From Methanococcus vannielii SB (GTDB taxonomy: Archaea > AGJL01 > Methanococci > Methanococcales > Methanococcaceae), in contig NC_009634.1 of assembly GCF_000017165.1 (NCBI RefSeq), forward strand, positions 572,249 through 636,248: 64,000 bases of DNA. Direction: 5' to 3'. The stretch's first letter is position 1. Every line of letters starts with the position of its first letter. Both the position numbers and the translations under genes were made by a program. The notes under the pieces are model-generated. The model worked only from the letters and a program-made list of their open reading frames with translations. It had not been told where the DNA came from and made no database searches. Shown here piece after piece: positions 9,963 through 19,240 of this stretch.

Positions 9963-11438
9963 TTATAATATTTTTGAAAAGTCAATACTTTCCTCAATTA
10001 TTTTTGAAAGTTTATCCATGTTTTCCTGAAGTACTTTTTCATAATTATCTTTACTTATGTTTTTTAAATTCTTTTTGGAAAGCACCAAATTTACAAGATA
10101 GTTCCTAAACTCAAAATTTTCTAAAATTCCATGAAGGTACGTTCCAAAAATATATGAATTTTCAATTTGTTTAAAGGAGCCGTCATACATGTCCCCAAGA
10201 TTTCCAAAACCATTTGAAAGTGTTATTAACGGAGTTTCTTTTGAAACACTATATCCTTCATGTAATTCATAACCTGAAACTTCATATTCCATATCATTTA
10301 TTTTTAAAATTCCATTAGAGTTATTTATCGCCTTTTTATTTCCAAAAGTTGTTTCCATATTAAATACATCTAGTCCAGAAATTGTTCCAACATTTCCTTC
10401 AGAAAAATTTTCATCAATTAAAATTTTTCCTAAAGTTTGATATCCTCCACAAATTCCAAAAATTATGCCTCCTTTATTTATAAATTCGTGGATTTTTTTA
10501 TCCAACCCATATTTTTTCATTAAATTCATTTCAACAGTTGAACATCGAGTTCCAGGAAGAATTAAGATATCTCCAGTAATATCATCATTAAAGTCAATAT
10601 ATTTCATTAAACAGTCATTTGAAAGAGGGTCTAAGTCAGTAAAATTTGCAATTTTTGAAAATTTAACTATATTTACTTCCACTGGGCTTTTTAAGTTTCC
10701 AAAAACTTTTTTTCCCTGTATTGCCTGGCTATCTTCTTCAGGTAAAACTAATGTTTCATCATAAGGAATCGTACCAATTACCGGAATATTTGTAAGTTCT
10801 TCAATTTTTTCAAACCCGTCTTTTAGTACATCAATATTTCCTCTGAATTTATTAATTACAAAACCTTTCAGTAATTTTTTCCAATTTTCTGGAAGTAAAT
10901 TAACAGTCCCGTAAATTGAAGCAAAAACTCCTCCTCTATCGATATCTGAAACTAAAATTGCATCTGCATTTGAAAGTTCTGCAACTTTTAAATTTGCAAT
11001 ATCATCATTTAAAAGATTTATTTCACAACAACTTCCAGCACCCTCAATTACAACGTAATCGTAATTTTTATCAAGATATTCAATACTTTCTTTTATTTTT
11101 TCAAGAAAATAGTTCTTTTCTTTTCGATATTCGTTGTAATCCATGTCTTTGTACGGCTTTCCGTGAACTATAACTTGCGAAATAAAATTTCCCTTTGGCT
11201 TTAAAAGAACGGGATTAAAGTGAATTGAAGGATTAACCTTTGCAGCAATAGCTTGAGTGTACTGTGCAACTGCAATTTCCCCATCTTCGACACTTACCCT
11301 TGAATTTAAACTCATGTTTTGGGATTTAAAAGGAGCTACCTTGTATCCTTGATTTACAAGCATCCTACAAATTCCCGAAACTAAAACTGTTTTTCCACTG
11401 TTTGAAGCCGTTCCAACAACCATTATAAACTTAGCCAT
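9963..11438 (-). CDS. cbiP: Cobyric acid synthase
   Basis: Glutamine-dependent amidation of four carboxyl side chains of adenosyl-cobyrinic acid a,c-diamide in cobamide synthesis; methanogens need cobamides for methyltransferases. The 491-residue protein has the ATP-binding P-loop [11 protein letters not shown] near the N-terminus (dethiobiotin-synthetase fold). Its C-terminal class I glutamine amidotransferase domain has the nucleophile in [11 protein letters not shown] and the histidine in TYLHGILEN. Length is normal. A GGTGA ribosome binding site precedes the ATG. Two other cobamide genes, cbiT and cbiE, lie in the window but apart, so the pathway is dispersed. Confidence 0.95.
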   Translation of the reverse strand: MAKFIMVVGTASNSGKTVLVSGICRMLVNQGYKVAPFKSQNMSLNSRVSVEDGEIAVAQYTQAIAAKVNPSIHFNPVLLKPKGNFISQVIVHGKPYKDMDYNEYRKEKNYFLEKIKESIEYLDKNYDYVVIEGAGSCCEINLLNDDIANLKVAELSNADAILVSDIDRGGVFASIYGTVNLLPENWKKLLKGFVINKFRGNIDVLKDGFEKIEELTNIPVIGTIPYDETLVLPEEDSQAIQGKKVFGNLKSPVEVNIVKFSKIANFTDLDPLSNDCLMKYIDFNDDITGDILILPGTRCSTVEMNLMKKYGLDKKIHEFINKGGIIFGICGGYQTLGKILIDENFSEGNVGTISGLDVFNMETTFGNKKAINNSNGILKINDMEYEVSGYELHEGYSVSKETPLITLSNGFGNLGDMYDGSFKQIENSYIFGTYLHGILENFEFRNYLVNLVLSKKNLKNISKDNYEKVLQENMDKLSKIIEESIDFSKIL

Positions 11439-11599
11439 TTATTCACCAGAAAATTTTATTATAATGATATCACTTAAACTTTTCTTTAAAACGAATATAG
11501 AAAAATCGAACATATATAGTTACTGAAAAATATTAAAAATAATTTTAAAATAAAAGTTTAAATTAAAATAATTTAGAATGTTTTTAAGGTTTTAGAATA

Positions 11600-12715
11600 T
11601 TATTCAATGATTTCAGACATTATCTCTAAAAATCTTTCGTTTTCCTCAAAAGTGCCAATAGAAACCCTGAAATAGTAAGGTTCAAGCCCTTCAAAAGAGT
11701 AACAGTCCCGTACAATAACGCCTTTTTTAAGTAGTATTTCACAGAATTCTTTTGAATTCATTCCATTTTTTATTTCAACAAGCAAATAATTTGTTTCCGT
11801 TGGGTAAACCTTTAATTGCTTGAATTTTTTTAATCCATCATGTAGTTGAGTTATACTTCTAATCCCGTTTATCTTACATCCATTAAAAAATTCCTTATCT
11901 TTTAAAGCAGTGATTGCAGATACTTGGGAAGCCCTAGTTAAACTAAATATCGGCTTTATTCTCATCATGTAATCTACAATTTTTTTATTTGTAACGCCAT
12001 ATCCGATTCTTTGCCCTGCAAGGCCAAATACTTTTGAAAAAGTCCTAAGAACAAGTACATTATCGTATTTAAGTGCCCATTGTGTTAAATCGTACTCTTT
12101 TTTCGAATATTCAATGTAAGCATGATCAATCATTATAAGTGCATCTGTACTTTCGATAATTTTTTTAATGTCTTCATTAGAAATTACGTTTCCCGTTGGA
12201 TTATTTGGGGTGCATAAAAATATTGCTTTTGTTTTTTCAGTTATATTATTCAATACACTTTCAACATCAAGTTTAAAGTCTTTTTCCTTGTCAAATTTTG
12301 CCCACTTTATTTTTGCACCGTGGATTTTTGCAGAAATTGCGTATTGTGTAAATGTTGGAATTGGAATAATTACTTCATCCCCTTCATCAATTAAAATCCG
12401 CATTATATTGTCAATTACTTCGTCTGCACCATCCCCGCCAATTATTATATTTTCACAAGGAACGCCTATAAAACTACTTATTTCCCCCAGTAATTCGGAA
12501 TTCAAAGGTTCCGGGTACTGGTGCAGTTTTGAAAGTTCCAAAAGAAGTGCTTCTTTGATTTTTGGTGAACAACCCCAGGGATTTTCATTTGAACCAAGCT
12601 TTATAATTTTTTCAATCGAAATGCCATAATTTCTTGCAATTTCCTCTTTTGATTTTCCTGGAACGTAAGCTTTAAATTCCTTTACTATTGGCCTTATTAT
12701 ATCATCTATTGTCAT
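11600..12715 (-). CDS. hisC: Histidinol-phosphate aminotransferase
   Basis: PLP enzyme that converts imidazole-acetol phosphate to histidinol phosphate in histidine synthesis. The start chosen is MTIDDIIRP at 12715, after CTGGTGTTTTT; a GTG/TTG-type extension to 12733 would absorb the binding site. The 371 residues show the class I/II aminotransferase pattern: [33 protein letters not shown], the Schiff-base lysine in [17 protein letters not shown], and C-terminal [17 protein letters not shown]. It is 23 bases downstream of the small conserved gene that begins at 13401, likely one transcript. Confidence 0.94.
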
Positions 12716-12738
12716 AAAAACACCAGAAAACAATTTTG

Positions 12739-13401
12739 TTATAGTAATTCTTCTGAATTTAATTTTTCAGCACCGTAAAGTTCTTTTGCACGCTTGAATA
12801 TTAATTCATCAGCAGTATCTCCCGATTTAACTACTACATATATTTTTGAAGGATTAATATTTAAAATAACTTTTGAAATCTGCTCTTTTATAATTTTACA
12901 TTTTTTTTCTATCCCTAAAAGTGCTTTTTCAGGAATTTCCGGGCTTACTATTTTCATATCTTCAATTTCCAAAACTCCTTCGGTAGATAATATGTTTAAA
13001 TCGGAATCTATTTCTTTTAACGACTTTAAGAGTTTTTTATTGCTTACAATATAAAGTGCTTTTCTATCGATTGATATTTTATCCTCTAAGTTAAATCCAA
13101 ATTCACTTAAGATTTTATTAATATGTTTTTGAACATCAAAAAGAAGTTTTGAAAATTCTTTTGCCTGTTCAGAATTTAATTCATGGTTTGGTGCAGTTTT
13201 ATACAGGTATTCATCAGCTTCGAAAAGAGACTGAACTGCCCGCTTAAATTCGTTTCCATTAATTTTTCCAGAAATTGCATCAGAATATATCTTTTTTTCA
13301 GCTTTTATAGGGTCACTTACAATTTCAAATTCTTTTTTAGTTTTTGAGATGGTTTCAATCGCTTTTACAATCAATTCTTTTGATACTTTTGTTTCAGACA
13401 T
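12739..13401 (-). CDS. Conserved methanogen protein, possibly DUF2100 family
   Basis: A 220-residue soluble protein rich in Lys, Glu and Ile with no cysteine and no membrane segment. The ATG at 13401 lies nine bases after GAGG; ATG 13407 is too close to it. The C-terminus ([33 protein letters not shown]) resembles a small conserved region I associate with DUF2100 of methanogens. That family label is from memory and uncertain. It lies between the TIGR00300 gene (25 bases upstream) and hisC (23 bases downstream), an apparent amino-acid operon, but no catalytic residues can be named. Confidence 0.6.
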
Positions 13402-13426
13402 AATCATGTTCCTCAAGAATAGTTAC

Positions 13427-14674
13427 TTATTTTCGTGATTCGAGTTTTTCAAGTTCGTTTAAAAGCAGTACTAAAAATACCCCTACATCAGTAACTACCC
13501 CTATTGCCTGTGAAGTTCCCCTGTCCATTAATTTAGTGACTGTTGACGGTTGGATATCTACACAAACTGTTTTAATGTATGAAGGCATTAAATTACCCGT
13601 TGCAACCGAATGTAATAATGTAGAAAGCATTATTACCATTTTTTTATCCATTACAGAACGCCTCATTTCATCCTGTGCAACCATAACATCGGTTATAACA
13701 TCAGGAATTGGGCCATCATCACGAATACTTCCTGCAAGGACGTATGGAACGTTATTTTGTATACATTGATACATTATCCCTTCTTTTAACCGTCCCTGTT
13801 CAACTGCATCTTTTATACTTCCTGCATCGATTATCGTGTTTATCGCATATATGTGGTGCTTATGCCCTCCAGTTACGGGTTTTGCCGTTTTTATGTCTAC
13901 ACCAAGGGAAGTTCCATAAAGAGCAGATTCAATATCATGAGTTGCGAGTGCATTTCCTGCCAAAATTGCCTGAATATATCCAAGTTCGACCATCTTCGCT
14001 AATGCTCCGCCCCCACCTGTATGAATTATTGCAGGCCCCCCAACAATTGCAATTCCACCTTTTCCGGTTTTTTTATATTCCTCACGAATTTCATGCATTT
14101 CTTCTGCAATTCTTCGAATAATAGCTTCTTTAGGCTTTTCTGAGGATACTTCTGAATTCATAAATTCAAAAAGCTGCCCTGCTTCCCTTGATTTTTCTGG
14201 AGGAATAACTCGTATTCCGTTGTGTCCAACTACTACGTAATCTCCGGCCTTAACTTTTCGCATTACTTTTGTTTCTGCAAGTTTTTCCTCAGGATAAACA
14301 ACAATTACTGCATCCATTTTTGGATTTGCTACCTCAATCCACTCATCATTTATTTTAACGTGTGTGGGATGGTTTGTAGTTGAATAAAATCCATCAGGCA
14401 ATACACTATCCTTTAAAGCCTTTTTTAAATTGGCATTTTCTATTTCAGGAATGTTTGCACCGACATTTTGAAGTGATTCAAGTATCTGATCAAGGTGTTC
14501 TTGAGTGTCCCCTGAAATCAAAAGTTTTGCATAAGAAGTATCGGTTTTTTTCTTCCCTATATCAAACTCCAAAACCTTGTAATCTCCGCCAAGTTCTAAA
14601 GTCTTATCAAATACTTTTGCAAGAATAAAACTATCAATTATATGTCCTTTTAATTCAATTTCTCTCATATACAT
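13427..14674 (-). CDS. TIGR00300-family LOR/SDH-domain protein, archaeal ornithine cyclodeaminase type
   Basis: A 415-residue enzyme of the family that includes the C-terminal domain of cyanobacterial AgrE/ArgZ. A methanococcal member is reported, from memory, to convert ornithine to proline and ammonia using NAD. The N-terminal 100 residues are a LOR/SDH regulatory-type domain. The C-terminal half is a Rossmann-like region with IAIVGGPAIIHTGGGGALAKMV, AGNALATHDIE, and GVDIKTAKPVTGGHKHHIYAINTI. The start ATG lies four bases after GGTGG; MREIEL at 14668 is an alternative with better spacing. A strong promoter stands 70-80 bases upstream. It heads an apparent operon with the small gene and hisC. 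Confidence 0.8.
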   Translation of the reverse strand: MYMREIELKGHIIDSFILAKVFDKTLELGGDYKVLEFDIGKKKTDTSYAKLLISGDTQEHLDQILESLQNVGANIPEIENANLKKALKDSVLPDGFYSTTNHPTHVKINDEWIEVANPKMDAVIVVYPEEKLAETKVMRKVKAGDYVVVGHNGIRVIPPEKSREAGQLFEFMNSEVSSEKPKEAIIRRIAEEMHEIREEYKKTGKGGIAIVGGPAIIHTGGGGALAKMVELGYIQAILAGNALATHDIESALYGTSLGVDIKTAKPVTGGHKHHIYAINTIIDAGSIKDAVEQGRLKEGIMYQCIQNNVPYVLAGSIRDDGPIPDVITDVMVAQDEMRRSVMDKKMVIMLSTLLHSVATGNLMPSYIKTVCVDIQPSTVTKLMDRGTSQAIGVVTDVGVFLVLLLNELEKLESRK

Positions 14675-14740
14675 AAAACCACCTAAAGTAAAAAAATAAA
14701 GTCCATTATTTTAATATTAAGATTTTAATGTCTTGCTTAA

Positions 14741-14755
14741 ATATATAATTTTTCG
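14741..14755 (-). promoter_or_regulatory. BRE/TATA promoter of the ornithine-cyclodeaminase-type gene
   Basis: On the minus strand the sequence reads CGAAAAATTATATAT, a near-consensus archaeal BRE plus TATA box. Transcription should start near 14718, leaving a leader of about 45 bases. The pseudoknot RNA further upstream is thus outside this transcript. Confidence 0.65.
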
Positions 14756-14806
14756 AATTAGATTAAGAATATAATTTTAATAAATGCAATAATTTTTGAT
14801 ACAAAT

Positions 14807-14907
14807 CATAACATTTATAATAAAATAAAGAAGTAATTTATTGTAAATAATTAACTATGTTAGTCCTCCGTGGGTAACGGGGACATTAAAACGTAGAATA
14901 TTACCCA
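14807..14907 (+). ncRNA. Predicted structured RNA with H-type pseudoknot, possible RNA antitoxin
   Basis: A TATA-like element (ACATTTATAATA, 14810-14821) is followed by a compact structure. GTCC (14863-14866) pairs with GGAC (14881-14884), and CCG (14868-14870) with CGG (14878-14880), leaving U67 bulged. This gives seven pairs enclosing the loop TGGGTAA (14871-14877). That loop is perfectly complementary to TTACCCA at 14901-14907. A T-run (14957-14963) follows. The segment is unusually GC-rich for this genome, as structured RNAs are in AT-rich archaea. A degraded reading frame begins at 14992. Expression is inferred; the reverse strand could in principle fold similarly. Confidence 0.45.
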
Positions 14908-14952
14908 ACTGTATGTTTTTGATGTAGTAATATGCAAATTAACAAAATATAG

Positions 14953-14966
14953 GTACTTTTTTTATT
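14953..14966 (+). terminator. T-run between the structured RNA and the degraded frame
   Basis: GTACTTTTTTTATT contains seven consecutive T, enough for archaeal intrinsic termination. It lies about 50 bases after the pseudoknot and 29 before the degraded frame, the place where type III toxin-antitoxin operons carry an attenuating terminator. Confidence 0.4.
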
Positions 14967-14991
14967 AATTATTATACTCAATTTTCAGGAT

Positions 14992-15386
14992 ATGATGAAC
15001 TCCTCGATAATAATGGGAACAATTTATCCATTTGCACTCGTTTTTAAATTAAAATAGGATTCTCAAAAATATTCATTTTTAATACCGTTTTGTTCAAATA
15101 TATCTCCAAAAGCAAACCGTTCCGAATATTTCACTGCCTCCCAACTAAAAAACCAATTCTGGCGAATAAATGGACTACATTATACAAAAATGTTTCCGAT
15201 AACGCCAATGTATTTACAAACATTTGCAATCGGTTCCGACCCGTATTGGAATTTAATCCAAAATAAATAACACAAAATAAATCAGACATAATTAATAATG
15301 CACAAAAATACATAACCAACTATGAAAATAATATACGACATAATTATTCTGTAGATATAGATAAAGTTATTTCTACATTAAAATAA
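14992..15386 (+). pseudogene. Broken gene, translation resembles ToxN/AbiQ-type endoribonuclease toxin
   Basis: From ATG 14992 the frame runs to an in-frame TAG at 15055-15057, continues open to TAA at 15268-15270, and resumes in another frame to TAA at 15384-15386. The frame break coincides with a repeat of CAAAATAAAT (15259-15268 and 15273-15282). Removing 14 bases joins the two parts into one sentence-like protein of about 126 codons. The pieces YPFALVFKL, YSFLIPFCSNISPK, FWRINGLHYTKMFPITPMY and DPYWNLIQNKSDIINNAQKYI follow the order of ToxN/AbiQ motifs. In those toxins the motifs are R-P-[FY]-x-x-V, a [FI]PLSSPK-like loop, F-x-I ending in MIPV, and a Y-x-x-L-x-x-Q helix. The resemblance is by eye. 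Two lesions argue that it is not functional. Confidence 0.5.
15259..15282 (+). repeat. Short direct repeat causing the frameshift in the toxin-like pseudogene
   Basis: CAAAATAAAT occurs twice, 14 bases apart. One extra copy plus AACA accounts exactly for the shift between the two open frames, the signature of a replication-slippage or tandem-duplication event. Confidence 0.7.
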
Positions 15387-15405
15387 AAAATGATTATATT
15401 TAAAT

Positions 15406-17415
15406 TTACTTAAAAAACGAGCTATTTTTCAAATTATCTTCTTTCATATTTTTCATAAATTGCGGAATGTAGTTCGATGCAGATTCAACTGTCATTTGCA
15501 TGAATTCATCTTTTAAATACTTTCTTTTTATCATTTCTAAACCCACCCACTCATTAAACCGCTTATCTTGGATAATTACTACCCCGTAATCTGTTTCAGT
15601 CCGTATGAGTCTTCCAATCATTTGTATTACAGTTCTTGCCATTATGTGAAATGAAGTCATTAAAAATGCACTCCAATGTGCATCTTTTACCGTCCTTGCC
15701 TTTAATCGCTCTTCTAATAGCCCTTGTTCCCGTTTTAAAAGTGGTGTTGGAACGGGAAATGGTAAACTATCGATAATAACACATGTTAAGGCATCTCCAG
15801 GAATATCCACCCCTTCTGCAAATCTTCCAGTTGCCAAAAGAAGCCCACCATATTTTTGAAAGTCTTCTTTTAGCTTTTTTGCAGCCTTTCCATCCATTCC
15901 TGATTCATAGCAGTAGATATTTCTAGAATATCCATTATCTAAAAAATATTCGTATGAAGTTTTTAAATCTCCAAAACTCTTAAAAAGTATTAAAGTATTT
16001 CCGTCTGCTGAATTTACAAGTTTAAACAATTTTTCATTTGCTTTTTTACGTTTTTTATCCTGTGAAGTTATATCCATAGAATTAAACTTCATATCTTCCC
16101 CATCACTCAATGCAATAATTTTTCTCCTATCCTTTGAAAATGGGCTATCTAAAATTAAATTTTCACTTTTTCCCATTCCTGTCTTTATTGCATGTATATT
16201 TAAGTTCCCAAGTGTTGCTGAACAATGTACTACCGAAGCACTGCCGTATAACTTATTAAGATACGTTGAAACAAGTACTGGTTCACAGAGTATCGAAAAA
16301 TTATTTTTATATATTACAAAATTTCCAGTAATAGTTTTTAAACCATTTAAATTTTCCAAAAATTCAGTTAATGGAACATCTGAAATTTTCCTATCTGAAA
16401 TAAACTGGAGTTCTAATGGGGTTAAAGATTTATTTTCTATTTTAAATTTTAAATCTTTTTTTTCTATCTCTTCATTTTCTTTTAAGTCCCCAATTAATTT
16501 TTTAATTTTCTTTATTTCCCGATAACCTTCAAGAAGTGACCCAAGTATTGCAACGTCTTCTTTAAGTCCTGATGCAGTTATACGAAACCCGTTAAACAGA
16601 AGTGAATTTATACAGTCTTTTCCAGATGCATTTTTTGTAACGTAATCTTCAACAATTGTCCAAAATATTTCGTCATCGTCATCAGGGGCCCTTTCAAAAT
16701 GCGTTCTAAGACGTGTTGTTGAATAATGGTAAGCCATGAATCTAAGCCGTTTTAGTGCATAATCAGGACTTATAACAATTGTTGCAGCATTTCTTATGCT
16801 CCCTTCAAGTTTATGTGCTTCGTCACAAATTACAATATCAGTCTGCTTTTTTTTATCAATTTCGTCTTTAAGATAATAGTAAATCGTGTTATTCATAACG
16901 ATTATATTTGCATCAAAGCATTCTATTTTTGCTTTTTGGTAACCGCAAATACATAGTGGGCAGTAAAATGAAACATTTCCTTCATATTCAATTTTGTCTT
17001 TTTTTGTTCCGCAAACACACACGGGTTTTTTATTTGGCCGATATGTACAGCCCTTGTTTAACTGACAATATAGAGTATTTGCTTTTTCTCCTTTTGACTT
17101 ACAGAAAAAATTACCCTTTCCCATCATAAAGGATATTTTTAAATTGTGCTTTAATGAATTTAAGTCTTCAAAAATCCTTTCCTGTTGGTCGATAGTTTCC
17201 GTAAGTATTATTATACGTTTTCCACGTTCTGCAAAGTAAAGTGCTGGAACTAAGTATGATAAAGTCTTTCCAACCCCAGTTGGTGCCTCTACAACAAGAT
17301 TTTTTTTATTTTGTACGCATTCGTAAATTTTAGCCATTAATTGTTCTTGTTGGGGCCTTTTACTGTAATATGGAAATTTTTCATTGGAATATTCTTTAAA
17401 TTCGCCAAAATTCAT
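15406..17415 (-). CDS. XPD/DinG-like superfamily 2 DNA helicase
   Basis: Predicted 5'-3' ATP-dependent helicase in DNA repair, 669 residues. Walker A is EAPTGVGKT (residues 43-51), the DEAH box is IVICDEAHKLE, and motif VI is IQMIGRLIRTETDYGVV. The iron-sulfur region between Walker A and DEAH is unusual. It contains nine cysteines (FFC, LYC, KGC, VCVC, YCPLCIC, EC) where XPD needs four, with a CxC...CPxC pair resembling an extra zinc ribbon. The ATG follows AAGTGATAAA. It stands alone between the toxin-like relic and the phosphorylase gene. Whether it is a nucleotide-excision helicase or a DinG-type one cannot be settled from sequence alone. Confidence 0.88.
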   Translation of the reverse strand: MNFGEFKEYSNEKFPYYSKRPQQEQLMAKIYECVQNKKNLVVEAPTGVGKTLSYLVPALYFAERGKRIIILTETIDQQERIFEDLNSLKHNLKISFMMGKGNFFCKSKGEKANTLYCQLNKGCTYRPNKKPVCVCGTKKDKIEYEGNVSFYCPLCICGYQKAKIECFDANIIVMNNTIYYYLKDEIDKKKQTDIVICDEAHKLEGSIRNAATIVISPDYALKRLRFMAYHYSTTRLRTHFERAPDDDDEIFWTIVEDYVTKNASGKDCINSLLFNGFRITASGLKEDVAILGSLLEGYREIKKIKKLIGDLKENEEIEKKDLKFKIENKSLTPLELQFISDRKISDVPLTEFLENLNGLKTITGNFVIYKNNFSILCEPVLVSTYLNKLYGSASVVHCSATLGNLNIHAIKTGMGKSENLILDSPFSKDRRKIIALSDGEDMKFNSMDITSQDKKRKKANEKLFKLVNSADGNTLILFKSFGDLKTSYEYFLDNGYSRNIYCYESGMDGKAAKKLKEDFQKYGGLLLATGRFAEGVDIPGDALTCVIIDSLPFPVPTPLLKREQGLLEERLKARTVKDAHWSAFLMTSFHIMARTVIQMIGRLIRTETDYGVVIIQDKRFNEWVGLEMIKRKYLKDEFMQMTVESASNYIPQFMKNMKEDNLKNSSFFK

Positions 17416-17550
17416 TTTATCACTTAAATTAAAAAATAGATGATACTTTTAGGTTAAAATAATATTAAAATATGCATTTTATGAGGATATATAATTATCC
17501 TAAATTTCTTTCTAAAAAAATTTGTAAAAAATTTATGGCCATAAAATAAG

Positions 17551-19113
17551 TTAATCAATATACAACTTTTCAGAATACTCTTTTATCATTCTTTCTGTAT
17601 CAAAATATTCAACAACGTGGTTTACAGAATTTGCAGCTTTTTTCCACCATTCTTCAGTATCATATAAAGATATAGCTTCTTTGAGTCTTTCATACATTTC
17701 CTCTGATTCGTAATCTTCATTAAGGTTTATTCCGTCCCCAATTGTAAAAGAATCTTCAGGATATTCTTTTGCCCATTCAACATGCCATCCATCTACAGTA
17801 CTCATGTGTATTGATGCATTCATTGCTGCAGTCATTCCAGAAGTTCCTGAAGCCTCATTTGGCCTTTTTGGAGTATTTAACCAGACATCCGAACCTTGTT
17901 TTAAAAGTTTACTTAGATTTAACTCATATCCTGTAAGAACTGCAACACCTTTCATTTCACGAGTTTTTGACATTATCCAGTTAAACGTTATCTGGGCATT
18001 TGAATCCGCAGGATGTGGTTTTCCAGCCCATATTATCTGCAACTTTCCACTTTCTATCAAATTTCTGAATTTTTTCTCATCCCTTAATAAAAATGAAGGT
18101 CTTTTATATTCTGCAAATCTTCTTGCCCATACAACAGTTAAAATATCTGGGTCAAGCATTTTACCAGCCTGATCTGCCACCACTTTAAAAAGTTCCCTTT
18201 TAAGTTCTTTTTTCCTTTTTTGAAGTCCATTGTAGTCTTTTTTTTCAGAAGCTTCTTTTAATCCGGCATCTTGCCAGTAGTACCTATCTTGAGCATTTGT
18301 GATATTAATTATAGGGACTCGATTGGTAACCCATGACCACATTTTTTCAGAGGTATCTGTATGTAATTTCGAAACTGCGTTTGCCCGTTTACACATCCTT
18401 AATGCTGCCACAGTTAGATTAAATGGATTTCCACCGTATTTTTCAGCCGTTATTGTATCGATACTACCAAAAAATCCCATATTTTTAAGCAATGTAATAT
18501 CTTGAACTTCATTTCCTGCTGCAACTGGCGTGTGTGTTGTAAATAATAAATGTTCTTTTACGTAATCTATGCCATAATCTTCAAGCATTTTAAAAGCAAT
18601 TGGGAGTGCATGGGCCTCGTTTATATGAAAGTATTTAACATTTTCTGCTTCACGAATTACTTTATACCCTCCAACACCAAGAACAATTTCTTGGGCTATG
18701 TGGGTTAAATTATTCCCATCGTAAAGTTCATAAGATATTGTTCTTGACAGGTGATCGTTTTCAGGGATATCCGTAGTTAAAAAATAAATTGGGCAAGTGT
18801 TAAAAACGTTTTCTTCTAATTTGTAAGCTTTTACCCAGATATTAGTTCCATTAATAGTAACTGGAACTTTTAAATTAATATCTGTTAAAAAGTCGTAGTA
18901 TTTACGAACGTGCTCTACCTTCATACGACCTTCCCGATCCTTAGCTTGGTCGTAATATCCATAACTCCAAAGCATTGAAACGCCCACTAAGGGTAAATTC
19001 AGCCTTTTTGCAGCCCTAAAATGGGACCCTGCTAAAAAGCCTAGTCCTCCAGCATAAGTTTTTAAAGACTGGTCTACTGCAAACTCCATGCTAAAATAAG
19101 CCGTCTTCTTCAT
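17551..19113 (-). CDS. glgP: Alpha-glucan (glycogen) phosphorylase
   Basis: Releases glucose-1-phosphate from glycogen, the storage polymer of Methanococcus. The ATG at 19113 follows GAGGGATTTA and gives 520 residues. This is the short archaeal/bacterial form related to TIGR02094, much smaller than animal phosphorylase. Signatures are KKTAYFSMEFAVDQSLKTYAGGLGFLAGSH at the N-terminus (split here for length: YFSMEF at about residue 5, TYAGGLGFLAG at about 19), HINEAHA, HTPVAAGNE, VVWARRFAEYKRPSF, and the PLP-lysine segment RPNEASGTSGMTAAMNASIH. In this family the lysine motif is modified, so PLP dependence should not be taken for granted. It is a single-gene transcript as far as visible. Confidence 0.92.
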   Translation of the reverse strand: MKKTAYFSMEFAVDQSLKTYAGGLGFLAGSHFRAAKRLNLPLVGVSMLWSYGYYDQAKDREGRMKVEHVRKYYDFLTDINLKVPVTINGTNIWVKAYKLEENVFNTCPIYFLTTDIPENDHLSRTISYELYDGNNLTHIAQEIVLGVGGYKVIREAENVKYFHINEAHALPIAFKMLEDYGIDYVKEHLLFTTHTPVAAGNEVQDITLLKNMGFFGSIDTITAEKYGGNPFNLTVAALRMCKRANAVSKLHTDTSEKMWSWVTNRVPIINITNAQDRYYWQDAGLKEASEKKDYNGLQKRKKELKRELFKVVADQAGKMLDPDILTVVWARRFAEYKRPSFLLRDEKKFRNLIESGKLQIIWAGKPHPADSNAQITFNWIMSKTREMKGVAVLTGYELNLSKLLKQGSDVWLNTPKRPNEASGTSGMTAAMNASIHMSTVDGWHVEWAKEYPEDSFTIGDGINLNEDYESEEMYERLKEAISLYDTEEWWKKAANSVNHVVEYFDTERMIKEYSEKLYID

Positions 19114-19240
19114 TAAATCCCTCAAAATATATTAAAGCATAATTTAACAACAATATAAATCTATTTTTTATATTTATTAAATATATCTAAATTAAATGTA
19201 AATGCCTAAAAAACTTTGGTATTTTATTTTGGCTAGAAAC

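Noticed and set aside
14907-14935. Possible second degenerate copy of the pseudoknot repeat
   Set aside because: AACTGTATGTTTTTGATG only vaguely matches AACTATGTTAGTCC upstream; no stem can be drawn, so an array of repeats is not claimed.
14985-15010. ATGATGA resembling a C box of a C/D guide RNA
   Set aside because: No CTGA D box or C'/D' pair at a suitable distance; the sequence is better explained as the start of the degraded frame.
15131-15319. Minus-strand frame of 62 codons
   Set aside because: It lies opposite the toxin-like frame, has no ribosome binding site and no recognisable protein features.
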